Source of the DNA: Kitasatospora sp. MAP12-44 | GTDB taxonomy: Bacteria; Actinomycetota; Actinomycetes; Streptomycetales; Streptomycetaceae | Direction: 5' to 3' | Length of the DNA: 64,000 bases | Assembly: GCF_029892095.1 (NCBI RefSeq) | Contig: NZ_JARZAE010000004.1 | Location: 8,370,001-8,434,000, forward strand | In this document: one piece after another, positions 42,686-51,764 of the stretch | Numbering within the stretch: position 1 is the stretch's first letter | Layout: each line of letters starts with the position of its first letter | Made by a program: the position numbers and the translations under genes | Notes under the pieces: generated by a model | What the model saw: only the letters and a program-made list of their open reading frames with translations | Database searches by the model: none | Told to the model about the DNA's origin: nothing

Positions 42686-43042
42686 TCAGCGCCGGGCCAG
42701 GCGGCGCTCGCCCCCCGTGCCCTGCTGGTAGGCGAGTTGGTAGTGCCCGAACACTGCCGCCTCGTCCTCGGCCGGCAGGACCCCGTCGGTCTCGATCGAC
42801 GGGGCGTCCTTCACCTGCGACTTGGGGTAGGGGACCTGGAGGTACCCCGGCCCCACGACGGCCTCCTCCACCGGCACGAAGGCCAGCCGGTGCCGGGTCG
42901 GCAGACCCACCATGACCGTGGCGAACGACGGTTGGTCGGTGGCCGTGTCCACGTAGATCGATTCCAGGGTGCCGATCCTGCGGCCTTTGGAATCGACCAC
43001 ATCGTGTCCGTACCACTCGCGAATCTCACCGATCTCGATCAC
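42686..43042 (-). CDS. PRC-barrel domain protein
   Basis: This 118-residue protein carries one PRC-barrel: EIREWYGHDVVDSKGRRIGT, LESIYVDTATDQPSFATVMV and AFVPVEEAVVGPGYLQVPY. PRC-barrels are small beta-barrels implicated in RNA processing or photosynthetic and stress-related assembly. In actinomycetes stand-alone copies have no settled role. GTG 43042 has GGAGG 8 nt upstream. It is divergent from glpF across about 180 bases. Confidence 0.8.
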   Translation of the reverse strand: MIEIGEIREWYGHDVVDSKGRRIGTLESIYVDTATDQPSFATVMVGLPTRHRLAFVPVEEAVVGPGYLQVPYPKSQVKDAPSIETDGVLPAEDEAAVFGHYQLAYQQGTGGERRLARR

Positions 43043-43220
43043 CAGCGGTCCTCCGTCCCTGCGTTCCATCCATCCTGCGCCCCGCCCCGGCATCGCGCGA
43101 CGCTGAAGGCCCACCACCGGCCCCGACTCGAACAGCCGCGCTGGTGAGGCCCCGGCGGCCGTTCTCGCCCAGGCTGGGCTGGACGAACCCTGACGACCCC
43201 GGCGAACGGAAACCAGGCCA

Positions 43221-44066
43221 ATGACGGGGAGCACGCGCACCGCAAGCAGAACGGCGCAGAGCGCCGGACGACGACTGGCCGGCGAGCTGAGCGCCGAGTT
43301 CGCCGGCACGTTCATCCTCATCCTCTTCGGCACCGCCGTGGTCGCCCAGGTGGTCGCCGCCGGCATCGGCGGCCACGACAGCATCGCGTGGGCCTGGGGG
43401 CTCGGCGTCACGCTGGGCGTCTACACCGCCGCGCGGATCAGCGGTGGGCATCTCAATCCGGCGGTCACCGTCGCCCTCGCGCTCTTCAAGGGCTTCTCGT
43501 GGCACAAGGTGCTGCCGTACGCCCTGGCGCAGACGGCGGGCGCGTTCGTCGCCGCCCTGCTGGTGCGCTGGAACTACACGGAGATCCTGCACAAGGCCGA
43601 TCCCGGACTGACCATCAAGACGCAGATCGTCTTCTCCACCCTCCCCGGGAACGGCACGCTGCCGATCAGCGACCTGGGCGCGCTGCGCGACCAGATCATC
43701 GGCACCGCCATCCTGATCTTCCTCGTCTTCGCCGTGACCGATGTGCTCAACGCGCCGCCCGGCGCCAACATGGGGCCGTTCATCGTCGGTCTGATCGTGG
43801 TGGCCCTCGGCATGGCCTGGGGCACCAACGCCGGCTACGCGATCAACCCGGCCCGCGACTTCGGGCCCCGGCTCGCCAGCTACGTCACCGGGTATCACAC
43901 CGCCTGGCGCGACCAGTACGGGCACCTGTACTTCTGGGTGCCCATCGTCGGTCCGTTCGTCGGCGCCGTGGTCGGCGGTCTCGCCTACCGGTTCCTGATC
44001 ACCCCGCATCTGGGGGGCGACGAGCCGGCCGAGCCCGCTCAGGCCCCCCTCGAACCCGTGGGCTGA
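43221..44066 (+). CDS. glpF: Glycerol uptake facilitator (aquaglyceroporin)
   Basis: This 281-residue membrane channel has six helices plus the two half-helices bearing NPA motifs: SGGHLNPAVT and INPARDFGPR. The Asp after the second NPAR is characteristic of glycerol-conducting rather than water-only channels. The C-terminus is short and hydrophilic. It is the first gene of a glpF-glpK-glpD operon for glycerol uptake and oxidation. The usual streptomycete IclR-type regulator GylR is not in the window, so control may be in trans. Confidence 0.93.
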   Translation: MTGSTRTASRTAQSAGRRLAGELSAEFAGTFILILFGTAVVAQVVAAGIGGHDSIAWAWGLGVTLGVYTAARISGGHLNPAVTVALALFKGFSWHKVLPYALAQTAGAFVAALLVRWNYTEILHKADPGLTIKTQIVFSTLPGNGTLPISDLGALRDQIIGTAILIFLVFAVTDVLNAPPGANMGPFIVGLIVVALGMAWGTNAGYAINPARDFGPRLASYVTGYHTAWRDQYGHLYFWVPIVGPFVGAVVGGLAYRFLITPHLGGDEPAEPAQAPLEPVG

Positions 44067-44070
44067 TCGC

Positions 44071-44114
44071 ACAGCACCCACAGCACCCACAGCACCCACA
44101 GCACCCACAGCACC
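44071..44114 (+). repeat. 9-bp minisatellite between glpF and glpK
   Basis: ACAGCACCC is repeated almost five times in perfect tandem directly after the glpF stop codon and before the glpK ribosome-binding site. Copy number is likely to vary between strains. It has little self-complementarity. Confidence 0.9.
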
Positions 44115-44148
44115 TTGCCCAGCCCCCCACTCAGCAGAGGCGGCAGTG

Positions 44149-45666
44149 ATGCCAGAGTTCGTCGGAGCGGTGGACCAGGGGACCACCAGCTCGCGATTCA
44201 TGATCTTCGACCACGACGGCAACGAGGTGGCGAAGCACCAGCTGGAGCACACCCAGATCCTTCCCCGGTCGGGCTGGGTGGAGCACGACCCGGTGGAGAT
44301 CTGGGAGCGCACCAACTCGGTGATGCAGACCGCGCTGCGCCAGGGCGGCCTGTCGCCGGCCGACCTGGTGGCGATCGGGATCACCAACCAGCGTGAGACC
44401 ACCGTGGTGTGGGACCGGCGCACCGGCCGGCCGTACTGCAATGCCATCGTCTGGCAGGACACCCGCACCGACTCCATCGCGGCCGCCCTCGAACGCGAGG
44501 GCCACGGCGAAGTGATCCGCCGCAAGGCCGGCCTGCCGCCCGCCACCTACTTCTCCGGCGGAAAGATCAAGTGGATCCTGGACACCGTGGACGGCGTCCG
44601 GGCCGACGCGCAGGCGGGGCACGCGATCTTCGGCACCACGGACTGCTGGGTGCTCTGGAACCTCACCGGCGGCCCGGCGGGCGGGATCCACGCCACCGAC
44701 GTGACCAACGCCAGCCGCACCATGCTGATGAACCTGGAGACCCTGGACTGGGACGACGAGCTGCTGGCGCTGTTCGACATCCCGAGGAGCATGCTCCCGA
44801 AGATCAACCCCTCCTCGCACCCGGACGCGTTCGGCACCACCCGCACGTCGCGGCCGCTGAGCGCAGCGGTGCCCATCACCGGGGTGCTCGGCGACCAGCA
44901 CGCAGCGACCGTCGGCCAGGTCTGCTTCGCGCCCGGGGAGGCGAAGAACACCTACGGCACCGGCAACTTCCTGGTGCTCAACACCGGCACCACGCTGGTG
45001 CGTTCCCGGCACGGCCTGCTCAGCACCGTCGCCTACCAGTTCGGCGACAGCCCCGCGGTGTACGCGCTGGAGGGCTCCATCGCGGTCACCGGCTCCGCCG
45101 TCCAGTGGCTGCGCGACCAGTTGAAGCTCATCAGCAGCGCCGCCGAGGTGGAGCGGCTCGCCCGCACGGTCGAGGACAACGGCGGGATGTACTTCGTGCC
45201 GGCCTTCTCCGGCCTGTTCGCCCCGTACTGGCGCTCCGACGCCCGTGGCGCGATCGTCGGCCTGGCCCGCTACAACACCGGCGGGCACCTGGCGCGGGCC
45301 ACCCTGGAGGCCATCTGCTACCAGAGCCGGGACGTGGTCGAGGCCATGGCACAGGACTCCGGTGTCCACCTGGACGTGCTCAAGGTGGACGGCGGCGTGA
45401 CCGCCGACGAGCTGTGCATGCAGATCCAGGCCGACGTGCTGGGCGTCCCGGTCAGCCGTCCGGTGGTCGCCGAGACCACCGCGCTCGGCGCCGCCTACGC
45501 CGCCGGTCTGGCCACCGGCTTCTGGCGGGACACCGACGAACTGCGCTCGCACTGGCAGGAGTCGAAGCGCTGGGAGCCGACCTGGAGCGAGCAGCGGCGC
45601 GCCGACGGGTACGCGGGGTGGCAGAAGGCCGTCACCCGCACGCTGGACTGGGTGGACGTCAAGTAA
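44149..45666 (+). CDS. glpK: Glycerol kinase
   Basis: This 505-residue enzyme phosphorylates glycerol to glycerol-3-phosphate, trapping it in the cell. FGGY-kinase motifs are complete: VGAVDQGTTSSRFMIFDHDG at the N-terminus (phosphate loop), AIVWQDTRT, GVLGDQHAATVGQVCF and NTYGTGNFLVLNTG. The length is normal (about 500). ATG 44149 is preferred over GTG 44146 because of spacing from AGAGG. It lies 82 nt after glpF, separated by a 9-bp minisatellite, and 38 nt before glpD. Confidence 0.96.
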   Translation: MPEFVGAVDQGTTSSRFMIFDHDGNEVAKHQLEHTQILPRSGWVEHDPVEIWERTNSVMQTALRQGGLSPADLVAIGITNQRETTVVWDRRTGRPYCNAIVWQDTRTDSIAAALEREGHGEVIRRKAGLPPATYFSGGKIKWILDTVDGVRADAQAGHAIFGTTDCWVLWNLTGGPAGGIHATDVTNASRTMLMNLETLDWDDELLALFDIPRSMLPKINPSSHPDAFGTTRTSRPLSAAVPITGVLGDQHAATVGQVCFAPGEAKNTYGTGNFLVLNTGTTLVRSRHGLLSTVAYQFGDSPAVYALEGSIAVTGSAVQWLRDQLKLISSAAEVERLARTVEDNGGMYFVPAFSGLFAPYWRSDARGAIVGLARYNTGGHLARATLEAICYQSRDVVEAMAQDSGVHLDVLKVDGGVTADELCMQIQADVLGVPVSRPVVAETTALGAAYAAGLATGFWRDTDELRSHWQESKRWEPTWSEQRRADGYAGWQKAVTRTLDWVDVK

Positions 45667-45704
45667 GCACTGACGTCAGGTAAGCACTAGCGAAAGGCTG
45701 ACTC

Positions 45705-47417
45705 ATGGTGAAGCCAGTGGCACTCTCCCCGCAGGCCCGGACCGAGGCGCTCACCCGGTTGGGCGAGAAGGAGCTCGACATCCTCGTCATCGGGGGTGGC
45801 GTGGTCGGCGCGGGCGCCGCGCTGGACGCGGTCACCCGGGGCCTGAGCGTGGGCCTCGTGGAGGCCCGTGACTGGGCGTCGGGCACCTCCAGCCGGTCCA
45901 GCAAGCTGATCCACGGCGGTCTGCGCTACTTGGAGATGCTCGACTTCCGCCTGGTCGCCGAGGCCCTCAAGGAGCGCGGGCTGCTGATCCAGCGGCTCGC
46001 CCCGCACCTGGTGCGGCCGGTGCCGTTCCTCTACCCCCTCACCCACCGGCTGTGGGAGCGGCCCTACGTCGGTGCCGGTGTGCTGCTCTACGACACGATG
46101 GGCATCACCTCCGGCACCGCCCGCGGCCTGCCCCACCACCGGCACCTGCTGAAGCGCCAGGCCCTGCGCGAGGCACCGGCGCTGCGCTCGGACGCGCTGA
46201 TCGGCGCCGTCCAGTACTGGGACGCCCAGGTGGACGACGCGCGGCACACCATGAACATCGTGCGCACCGCGGCCTCCTACGGCGCGCACGTCGCCAACCG
46301 CAGCCGGGTCACCCGCTTCCTGCGCCAGGGCGAGCGCGTGGTCGGCGCGGTGGTCAGGGACCTGGAGAGCGGGCAGGAGGTGGAGGTGCGCGCCAAGCAG
46401 GTGATCAACTCCACCGGCGTGTGGACCGACGACACCCAGGGCATGGCGGGCACCCGCGGCCAGTTCCACGTCCGGGCCTCCAAGGGGGTGCACCTGCTGG
46501 TCCCGCGCGACCGGATCAACTCCCGCACCGGACTGATCCTGCGCACCGAGAAGAGCGTGCTCTTCGTGATCCCCTGGGGCCGGCACTGGATCGTCGGCAC
46601 CACGGACACCGCGTGGGACCTCGACAAGGCCCACCCGGCGGTCAGCTCCAAGGACATCAACTACCTGCTGGAGCACGTCAACAAGGTGCTGGTGACGCCG
46701 CTGACGCCGGAGGACGTCGAGGGCGTCTATGCGGGCCTGCGACCGCTGCTGGCGGGTGAGGCGGCCGAGACCAGCAAGCTCTCGCGTGAGCACCTGGTGG
46801 CCCACCCGGTGCCCGGCCTGGTCGTCGTCGCGGGCGGCAAGTACACCACCTACCGGGTGATGGCCAAGGACGCGGTGGACGAGGCGGTGCGCAACCTGGA
46901 CGAGAAGGTCCCCGCGAGCACCACCCAGGACGTCCCGCTGGTCGGCGCCGAGGGCTTCCACGCGATGTGGAACTCCCGGTCGTCGCTGGCGCGGGAGTCC
47001 GGGCTGCACGTGGCCAGGATCGAGCACCTGCTGCGCCGGTACGGCTCGCTGGTCCACGAGCTGCTCGACCTGGTGGCCGAGGACCCGTCGCTGGGCGAGC
47101 CGCTGCCGAGCTCCGACGACTACCTGCGGGTCGAGGCCGTCTACGCGGCCACCCACGAGGGGGCCAGGCACCTCGACGACGTGCTCGCCCGGCGCACCCG
47201 GATCTCCATCGAGTCCTGGGACCGCGGGGTGGACGCCGCCCGCACGGTGGCCGACCTGGTGGCGGGCCCGCTCGGGTGGCACAGCGAGCAGATCGAGCGC
47301 GAGGTCGACCACTACACCAAGCGGGTCGAGGCCGAGCGCGAGGCGCAGCACCAGCCGGACGACCGTACGGCCGACGCGGTGCGACTGGGAGCTCCGGAGA
47401 TCGTCCCGCTGACCTGA
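45705..47417 (+). CDS. glpD: Glycerol-3-phosphate dehydrogenase, FAD-dependent
   Basis: This 570-residue membrane-associated flavoenzyme oxidises glycerol-3-phosphate to dihydroxyacetone phosphate and passes electrons to quinone. The FAD-binding motif VIGGGVVGAGAALDAVTRG is near residue 28. The GlpD signatures SSRSSKLIHGGLRYLEMLDF and VVVAGGKYTTYRVMA are present, along with the C-terminal GlpD_C helical domain (about 420-540). The ATG at 45705 follows AAAGG. It ends the glp operon. No T-rich terminator follows. Confidence 0.95.
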   Translation: MVKPVALSPQARTEALTRLGEKELDILVIGGGVVGAGAALDAVTRGLSVGLVEARDWASGTSSRSSKLIHGGLRYLEMLDFRLVAEALKERGLLIQRLAPHLVRPVPFLYPLTHRLWERPYVGAGVLLYDTMGITSGTARGLPHHRHLLKRQALREAPALRSDALIGAVQYWDAQVDDARHTMNIVRTAASYGAHVANRSRVTRFLRQGERVVGAVVRDLESGQEVEVRAKQVINSTGVWTDDTQGMAGTRGQFHVRASKGVHLLVPRDRINSRTGLILRTEKSVLFVIPWGRHWIVGTTDTAWDLDKAHPAVSSKDINYLLEHVNKVLVTPLTPEDVEGVYAGLRPLLAGEAAETSKLSREHLVAHPVPGLVVVAGGKYTTYRVMAKDAVDEAVRNLDEKVPASTTQDVPLVGAEGFHAMWNSRSSLARESGLHVARIEHLLRRYGSLVHELLDLVAEDPSLGEPLPSSDDYLRVEAVYAATHEGARHLDDVLARRTRISIESWDRGVDAARTVADLVAGPLGWHSEQIEREVDHYTKRVEAEREAQHQPDDRTADAVRLGAPEIVPLT

Positions 47418-47587
47418 GTTGAGCTGACCTGAGGCTCGGCGTCACGTTCGGCGGCGTACTCCAGCAGGCTGCCGGGCGCGGCCGAAGTGTGAGAGTCTGC
47501 CGGGGAGTTGCTGGGTGGGAACTCGGTGGTCCGGCAGGCCGTTCGCCTGGATACCGAAGGCGCGGGCGTGCGGAGGCGGATTCACCG

Positions 47588-48721
47588 TTGGCTGATCACG
47601 AGGCAGTGGCGGGGCTGCGCCGGGCCCGGTCGTTCATGGTGCTGGCGACCATGCTCTACCGCGCCAGCCACCTGGCCGGCGGCTTCCTCGTCCTGACCCA
47701 GCATCACCGGGACGGCGCGGCCCCGTGGGCGCTCCTGGGCACCGCCGCGCTGTGCAGCGTGCTGGTCTTCCGCGGCGCCCTGCGCGACGGCTGGTTCGCC
47801 GCCCGGGCGGTCTGGCTGGATGTGGTCGTCAGCGGGTGCGCGCTGCCGCTCCTCGCGCTCGCCTGCGGCGCGGGCCGCGATCCCGCCTCGATCGCCTGGG
47901 TCGTGCTGCTGGGCAGCTCGGCGAGTGCCACGGCGGCGGTCGCCTTCGAGGGCGGCTGGATCGTCGGGGCGGTGGTGCTGGTGGCGGCGGCCCACCTGAG
48001 CGCGTATCAGACCATCGGCGCGGGCACCGCGGTGCTCGGCAGCGACCTCAACTCGCTGGCGTCGTCGGCGATCCTGGCCTGGGTGTTCTGGTGGTACCTG
48101 CGTCGGGAGGGCCGCCTGCTGGAGCAGGCCGGCGCGCGGGCGCTCGCCGCCGAGGCGCTCAAGGCCAGGTACGCCGAGCGGCTCGAACACCACCGGGCCC
48201 TGCACGACACCGTGCTCGCCACCCTCACCGCCATCGCCGGCGGCGGCGTGGACGCGAACGGGCCGCTGGTGCGCGAGCGCTGCGCCCGCGAGGCCGCCTA
48301 TCTGCGCCGACTGATCCAGCGGACCGCGGACGAGGAGCACCACCCGCAGGTCGGAGCGGCGCTGGAGGAGGCCGTCCGGTCCGCCGAGAGCCTCAACCTG
48401 CGGGTCACTGCCCAGTACCACGACCTGCCCCCGGTGCCAGCCGAGGTCGCCGCCGCACTGGGCGACGCGGTCACCGAGGCGCTGAACAACGTACGGCGGC
48501 ACGCCGGCACCGGGCACGCGTACCTGACCGCGGCCGGCGGCCCCGGCCGGCTGGTGGTCAGCGTCGTCGATCGGGGTACGGGGTTCGATCCCGCGCGGGT
48601 CGTCCCCGGGCTCGGCCTGCGCTGCTCGGTGCAGGACCGGCTGCGCGAGGTCGGCGGCCTGGCGACCGTCGAGAGTTCGCCCGGCGAGGGCGTGTGCGTC
48701 GAACTGCGGTGGCCGAGGTGA
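47588..48721 (+). CDS. Membrane sensor histidine kinase (NarL-partner type)
   Basis: This roughly 377-residue kinase has an N-terminal membrane domain of about five helices (residues about 15-165). A short coiled linker is followed by the dimerisation helix with HRALHDTVLATLTAIAGGG, where the His is the probable phospho-acceptor. The ATPase domain has the N-box VTEALNNVRRHAG and G-box VVDRGTGFDPARVVPGLGL. The start is uncertain: TTG 47588 has GGAGG upstream, GTG 47606 and ATG 47636 are alternatives and a GTG at 47489 is also open. Its stop overlaps the response-regulator start. The signal is unknown. Confidence 0.8.
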   Translation: MADHEAVAGLRRARSFMVLATMLYRASHLAGGFLVLTQHHRDGAAPWALLGTAALCSVLVFRGALRDGWFAARAVWLDVVVSGCALPLLALACGAGRDPASIAWVVLLGSSASATAAVAFEGGWIVGAVVLVAAAHLSAYQTIGAGTAVLGSDLNSLASSAILAWVFWWYLRREGRLLEQAGARALAAEALKARYAERLEHHRALHDTVLATLTAIAGGGVDANGPLVRERCAREAAYLRRLIQRTADEEHHPQVGAALEEAVRSAESLNLRVTAQYHDLPPVPAEVAAALGDAVTEALNNVRRHAGTGHAYLTAAGGPGRLVVSVVDRGTGFDPARVVPGLGLRCSVQDRLREVGGLATVESSPGEGVCVELRWPR

Positions 48722-49368
48722 TCACGGTCGCGGTCGTCGACGACGACCGGATGCTGCTGGACGGGATGCGGTCCTGGCTGGCGAACGTACCGGGCGTGCG
48801 CCTGCTGGCCACCACCGCCACAGCGGACGAACTACTCGCCGAGGCGAACAGCAGCGCGAACGCCGCCGCCGACGTGGTGCTGCTCGACCTGGTGCTCCGG
48901 GACGGCTCCGCACCGGCGGAGAACATCCGGCGGTTGCGGGCCGGCGGCAGCCGGGTGCTGGTGATCAGCACCGTGCCCGACCGCGCGCGGATCCTCGCCG
49001 CCCTCGCGGCAGGCGCCGACGGGTACCTGACCAAGGACAACGACCTGGCGACGCTGGTGGCCGCGATCGAGGAGGTCGCGGCCGGCGGCACCGCGCTCTC
49101 CCCGGAGCTGGCCTTCGCCTGCGCGCACGACGAGAGCCCGAGTCGGCCCCGGCTGTCGCCCAGGGAACTGCGGATCCTCCTCGACTACGCCTCGGGGATG
49201 ACCCTGAAGTCCGCGGCCCGGCGCGCGGGCATCACACCGAACACGGCCAAGGACTACCTGGACCGGGTCAAGGCCAAGTACCAGCAGGCGAACCGCCCCA
49301 CGTACACGAAGACCGATCTGGCCATGCGGGTACGCGAGGACGGACTCGGCGCCCTCGACGCGCCATGA
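48718..49368 (+). CDS. Response regulator with LuxR/NarL-like output
   Basis: This 216-residue protein has a receiver domain (VAVVDDDRMLLDGMRSWL; phosphorylation site D57 in VVLLDLVLRDG; K in GYLTKDND). The C-terminal helix-turn-helix reads LSPRELRILLDYASGMTLKS then AGITPNTAKDYLDRVKAKY. GTG 48718 overlaps the kinase stop as GTGA; GTG 48709 is an alternative. Together with the kinase it forms a two-component system. Downstream lies a gene for a secreted repeat protein, a possible target. Confidence 0.87.
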   Translation: MITVAVVDDDRMLLDGMRSWLANVPGVRLLATTATADELLAEANSSANAAADVVLLDLVLRDGSAPAENIRRLRAGGSRVLVISTVPDRARILAALAAGADGYLTKDNDLATLVAAIEEVAAGGTALSPELAFACAHDESPSRPRLSPRELRILLDYASGMTLKSAARRAGITPNTAKDYLDRVKAKYQQANRPTYTKTDLAMRVREDGLGALDAP

Positions 49369-49507
49369 CGGCTCTCGCAAGCCCCCCGAACGGGTGGCTG
49401 CTGGGGCGCGGCCGTCCCCCCTAGCCTTTCGGGCGGCCCGGGGGCACCCCCCAACGACGGGCCGTTCCCCGGTTTCAGCGGAACCGGGCCGAGAGAGCGG
49501 GAGAGTC

Positions 49508-50290
49508 ATGAAGTCCATAGGTACCTGGTTGGGGCGCTTGCTGACCGCGCTCACCCTGGTCGCAGGCAGTGTTGTCTTCCTGGCCGGCGCGGCGCAGGCG
49601 GCCACCGTCTGCGGGAGCTCTCCCGTGCCGCCGGGATATGTGATCGTCTCGGAGACCCTGACCGGAAGTTGTACCGGCGGCTATCTCACCGAGACGATCC
49701 AGCCGCCGTCCAACGGGATCACCATCTGCGACAACTCGCCGATCCCCAGCGGCTACGCCATCACCGCCAACTACACGACCGGCAGCTGCGGGCCGTACCA
49801 GAGCGGCCGGATCAACACGATTTACAGCGGCATCCAGATCTGCGGGAACTCCAACGGCTCGATCCCGAGCACCTACGTGATCACCGCGGAGAACCCCAAC
49901 AACGTCTGCGCGCAGTGGTACAGCGAGGTGATCTCCACGGCCTACAACGGGATCGCCATCTGCGGTAACACGCCGATGCCCGCTGGCTACGTGATCACCG
50001 CGAACTACCAGAACGCCGCCTGCGGCATCTATCTGGGCGGTCGGATCAACACGCTGTCCAACGGGATGAGCTTCTGCGGCAATTCGCCGATCCCCGCCGG
50101 CTGGGTCATCACCGGCAACCCCATCCTCAACGCCTGCGGCGAGTACCTGGGCGGCACGCTCAGCCTCCCGTACAACGGGATCACCATCTGCTCGGACTCC
50201 CCGGTCCCCACCGGCTACTGGGTCTCGGCCACCGGCATCACCTCCAACGCCTGCGGCATGTACATGGGCGAACGAATCAGCAACAGCTGA
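49508..50290 (+). CDS. Secreted protein of six Cys-paired repeats
   Basis: This 260-residue protein has a Sec signal peptide (LLTALTLVAGSVVFLAGAAQA, cleavage about residue 32). The rest is six tandem repeats of about 35-40 residues. The consensus is ICGNSPIPAGYVITxNY, then xxxxACGxYLGG and INTxxNG. Each repeat has two cysteines, giving 12 in total, probably disulfide-bonded outside the cell. Repeats 2 and 4 are most alike. I do not recognise the family. It lies downstream of a two-component system and upstream of another small secreted protein. A structural, adhesive or binding role is possible but unproven. Confidence 0.8.
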   Translation: MKSIGTWLGRLLTALTLVAGSVVFLAGAAQAATVCGSSPVPPGYVIVSETLTGSCTGGYLTETIQPPSNGITICDNSPIPSGYAITANYTTGSCGPYQSGRINTIYSGIQICGNSNGSIPSTYVITAENPNNVCAQWYSEVISTAYNGIAICGNTPMPAGYVITANYQNAACGIYLGGRINTLSNGMSFCGNSPIPAGWVITGNPILNACGEYLGGTLSLPYNGITICSDSPVPTGYWVSATGITSNACGMYMGERISNS

Positions 50291-50314
50291 CCACCTCCAA
50301 CCGTCATCCGGTTC

Positions 50315-50352
50315 CAGCCGCCGGCAGCGGGTGCCCGCGCGTTCGGCGGCTG
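50315..50352 (+). terminator. Stem-loop after repeat protein
   Basis: An 8-bp stem (50315-50322 with 50345-50352) with a 22-nt loop that can fold further lies 24 nt downstream of the stop codon. It is a moderate terminator candidate. Confidence 0.4.
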
Positions 50353-50418
50353 TCCAGTCGCCCGCGGCCGAGGGTCACCTGATAGTGGGTCCGGGGGCTC
50401 AGGAACCAAGGAGGACAT

Positions 50419-50871
50419 ATGAAACGGTTCGTCGGACTGGGTGTGGCCGTGCTGCTCGCGGGCGTCGGCACACTGGCGTCGGCGCCCTCGGCGTCGGCGA
50501 CGGACACCATCAGCATCAACGCGGCGGTGATCGACGCGAAGTACCCGAGCAAGGTCCATGTCGACGTCGCCTACACCTGCGACACGCCCGCCGGCGAGCG
50601 CTCGCTGAACGTCTCGGTTGAGCAGCCCGACCCGCAGGACCCGTCCACCATCGCGTTCGGATCCACCCGGGTGTCCGAGGACCTGATCATCTGCGACGGC
50701 ACCGAGCAGACCACCTCGGTCATCGTGCAGTCGAAGACCACCAACTGGGTGCCGGACGCTCCCGCGGTCATGGTGACGACGGTCTCCGACATCGGCGCGG
50801 ACCCGTCGGCCAACGCGGACGCGAAGAAGTTCGCGATCCACATCGACCAGCCGGCCGCGGCGACCTCCTGA
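50419..50871 (+). CDS. Small secreted protein of unknown function
   Basis: This 150-residue protein begins with a Sec signal (KRFVGLGVAVLLAGVGTLAS, cleavage after SASA near residue 27). The mature part is a compact beta-rich domain with two cysteines (VAYTCDTPAG and LIICDGTEQ), likely a disulfide-linked immunoglobulin-like sandwich. ATG 50419 is preceded by AAGGAGGA. I do not recognise the family. A very strong stem-loop follows at 50914. Confidence 0.7.
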   Translation: MKRFVGLGVAVLLAGVGTLASAPSASATDTISINAAVIDAKYPSKVHVDVAYTCDTPAGERSLNVSVEQPDPQDPSTIAFGSTRVSEDLIICDGTEQTTSVIVQSKTTNWVPDAPAVMVTTVSDIGADPSANADAKKFAIHIDQPAAATS

Positions 50872-50913
50872 CCCACGACCCACGCGGCAGCGACCGTCCA
50901 CGCTCCAGTGGAT

Positions 50914-50953
50914 CGTGACTCCTCCCCCGGACAGATCCGGGGGAGGAGTCACG
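50914..50953 (+). terminator. Perfect 18-bp stem-loop terminator
   Basis: Arms 50914-50931 and 50936-50953 pair perfectly over 18 bp with a 4-nt loop (CAGA), about 40 nt after the secreted-protein stop. This is the strongest hairpin in the window. Its 3' arm runs straight into an SRPBCC gene remnant. Confidence 0.85.
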
Positions 50954-51115
50954 TTCACCGAGGTCGACGGCGGCACCGCGGTGCGCTGGACCACCCGTGC
51001 CGAGATCTCCGTCCCCCTGCTCGGCGCCCTCCTCACCCGGCATTTCGCGAGGCCGGTGATCACCCGCACCTTCCGTGCCATCCTCGCCGCCGCCGACACC
51101 GCGCTGACCCGCTGA
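50945..51115 (+). pseudogene. SRPBCC family protein, C-terminal remnant
   Basis: A forward frame reads GVTFTEVDGGTAVRWTTRAE and continues ISVPLLGALLTRHFARPVIT to a stop at 51113-51115. The final strand, bulky turn and long C-terminal helix match the end of polyketide-cyclase/SRPBCC proteins. The first 90 or so residues are missing and the segment starts inside a terminator hairpin, so it is a relic. Confidence 0.5.
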
Positions 51116-51185
51116 CCCCGGAGCCCCCGGATCCCCGGCGGCAACCGGACGGCGCCGGGCCGGTGAGCGACGCGGGGCGGCCCGC

Positions 51186-51764
51186 TCAGGGTTTCGCACC
51201 CGGCTGGGGGAGAGGGTGGGAGGCGAGCACGGTGCGGCAGTCGTTCCAGGCGGGCCGGCTCAGCAGCGGTTGACAGCGGCTGAACAAGGTGAGCAGCCTT
51301 GCGCCCCAGGTCTCACGGAAGGCCGGGTCGACGCGGGCGATGTCGAGTTCGTTCGCGGCCGACAACTCGGCGAAGTCCTGGCGCAGTCCGAGGCCGGGAG
51401 TCAAGGCCCGGCCGGTGAACCGGTCATGGAAGGCGGCGTCGGGATCGGCGAGTGCGGGATAGGAGGCGGCCCGGTCGCAACTGGCGTAGAGGTACACGAT
51501 CGCCTCGGCCTCGGCGCCGATCACCGCCGCCAGTTCCGGGCGGCGATCGAGCGGCAGCAGAGCCGTGGCGAAACCGTCGGTGCCGTAGAACGCGTGGCAC
51601 AGGCCCGCGAGTTGCAGCGCAGGGCGGGCGCCCCACGCGGCGAGCTGCTCCCGTACGCGTAGGAGGTGGGCGAGGAGGGTGCCGCCGGGATGGTCAATTG
51701 TCCCGGCACCCAGCTCGGCGAGTATCGCGGTGGCCTGGGTGACGGCTGCGGGAGGTATGGACAT
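51186..51764 (-). CDS. DUF6817-like protein
   Basis: This 192-residue soluble protein opens SIPPAAVTQATAILAELGAG. The segments HPGGTLLAHLLRVREQLAAW and LAGLCHAFYGTDGF resemble an HD-domain-like helical arrangement with several conserved histidines, as in the DUF6817 family. Function is unknown; metal-dependent phosphohydrolase ancestry is possible. It is divergent from a LysR regulator, the usual arrangement for a LysR target gene. Confidence 0.65.
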   Translation of the reverse strand: MSIPPAAVTQATAILAELGAGTIDHPGGTLLAHLLRVREQLAAWGARPALQLAGLCHAFYGTDGFATALLPLDRRPELAAVIGAEAEAIVYLYASCDRAASYPALADPDAAFHDRFTGRALTPGLGLRQDFAELSAANELDIARVDPAFRETWGARLLTLFSRCQPLLSRPAWNDCRTVLASHPLPQPGAKP

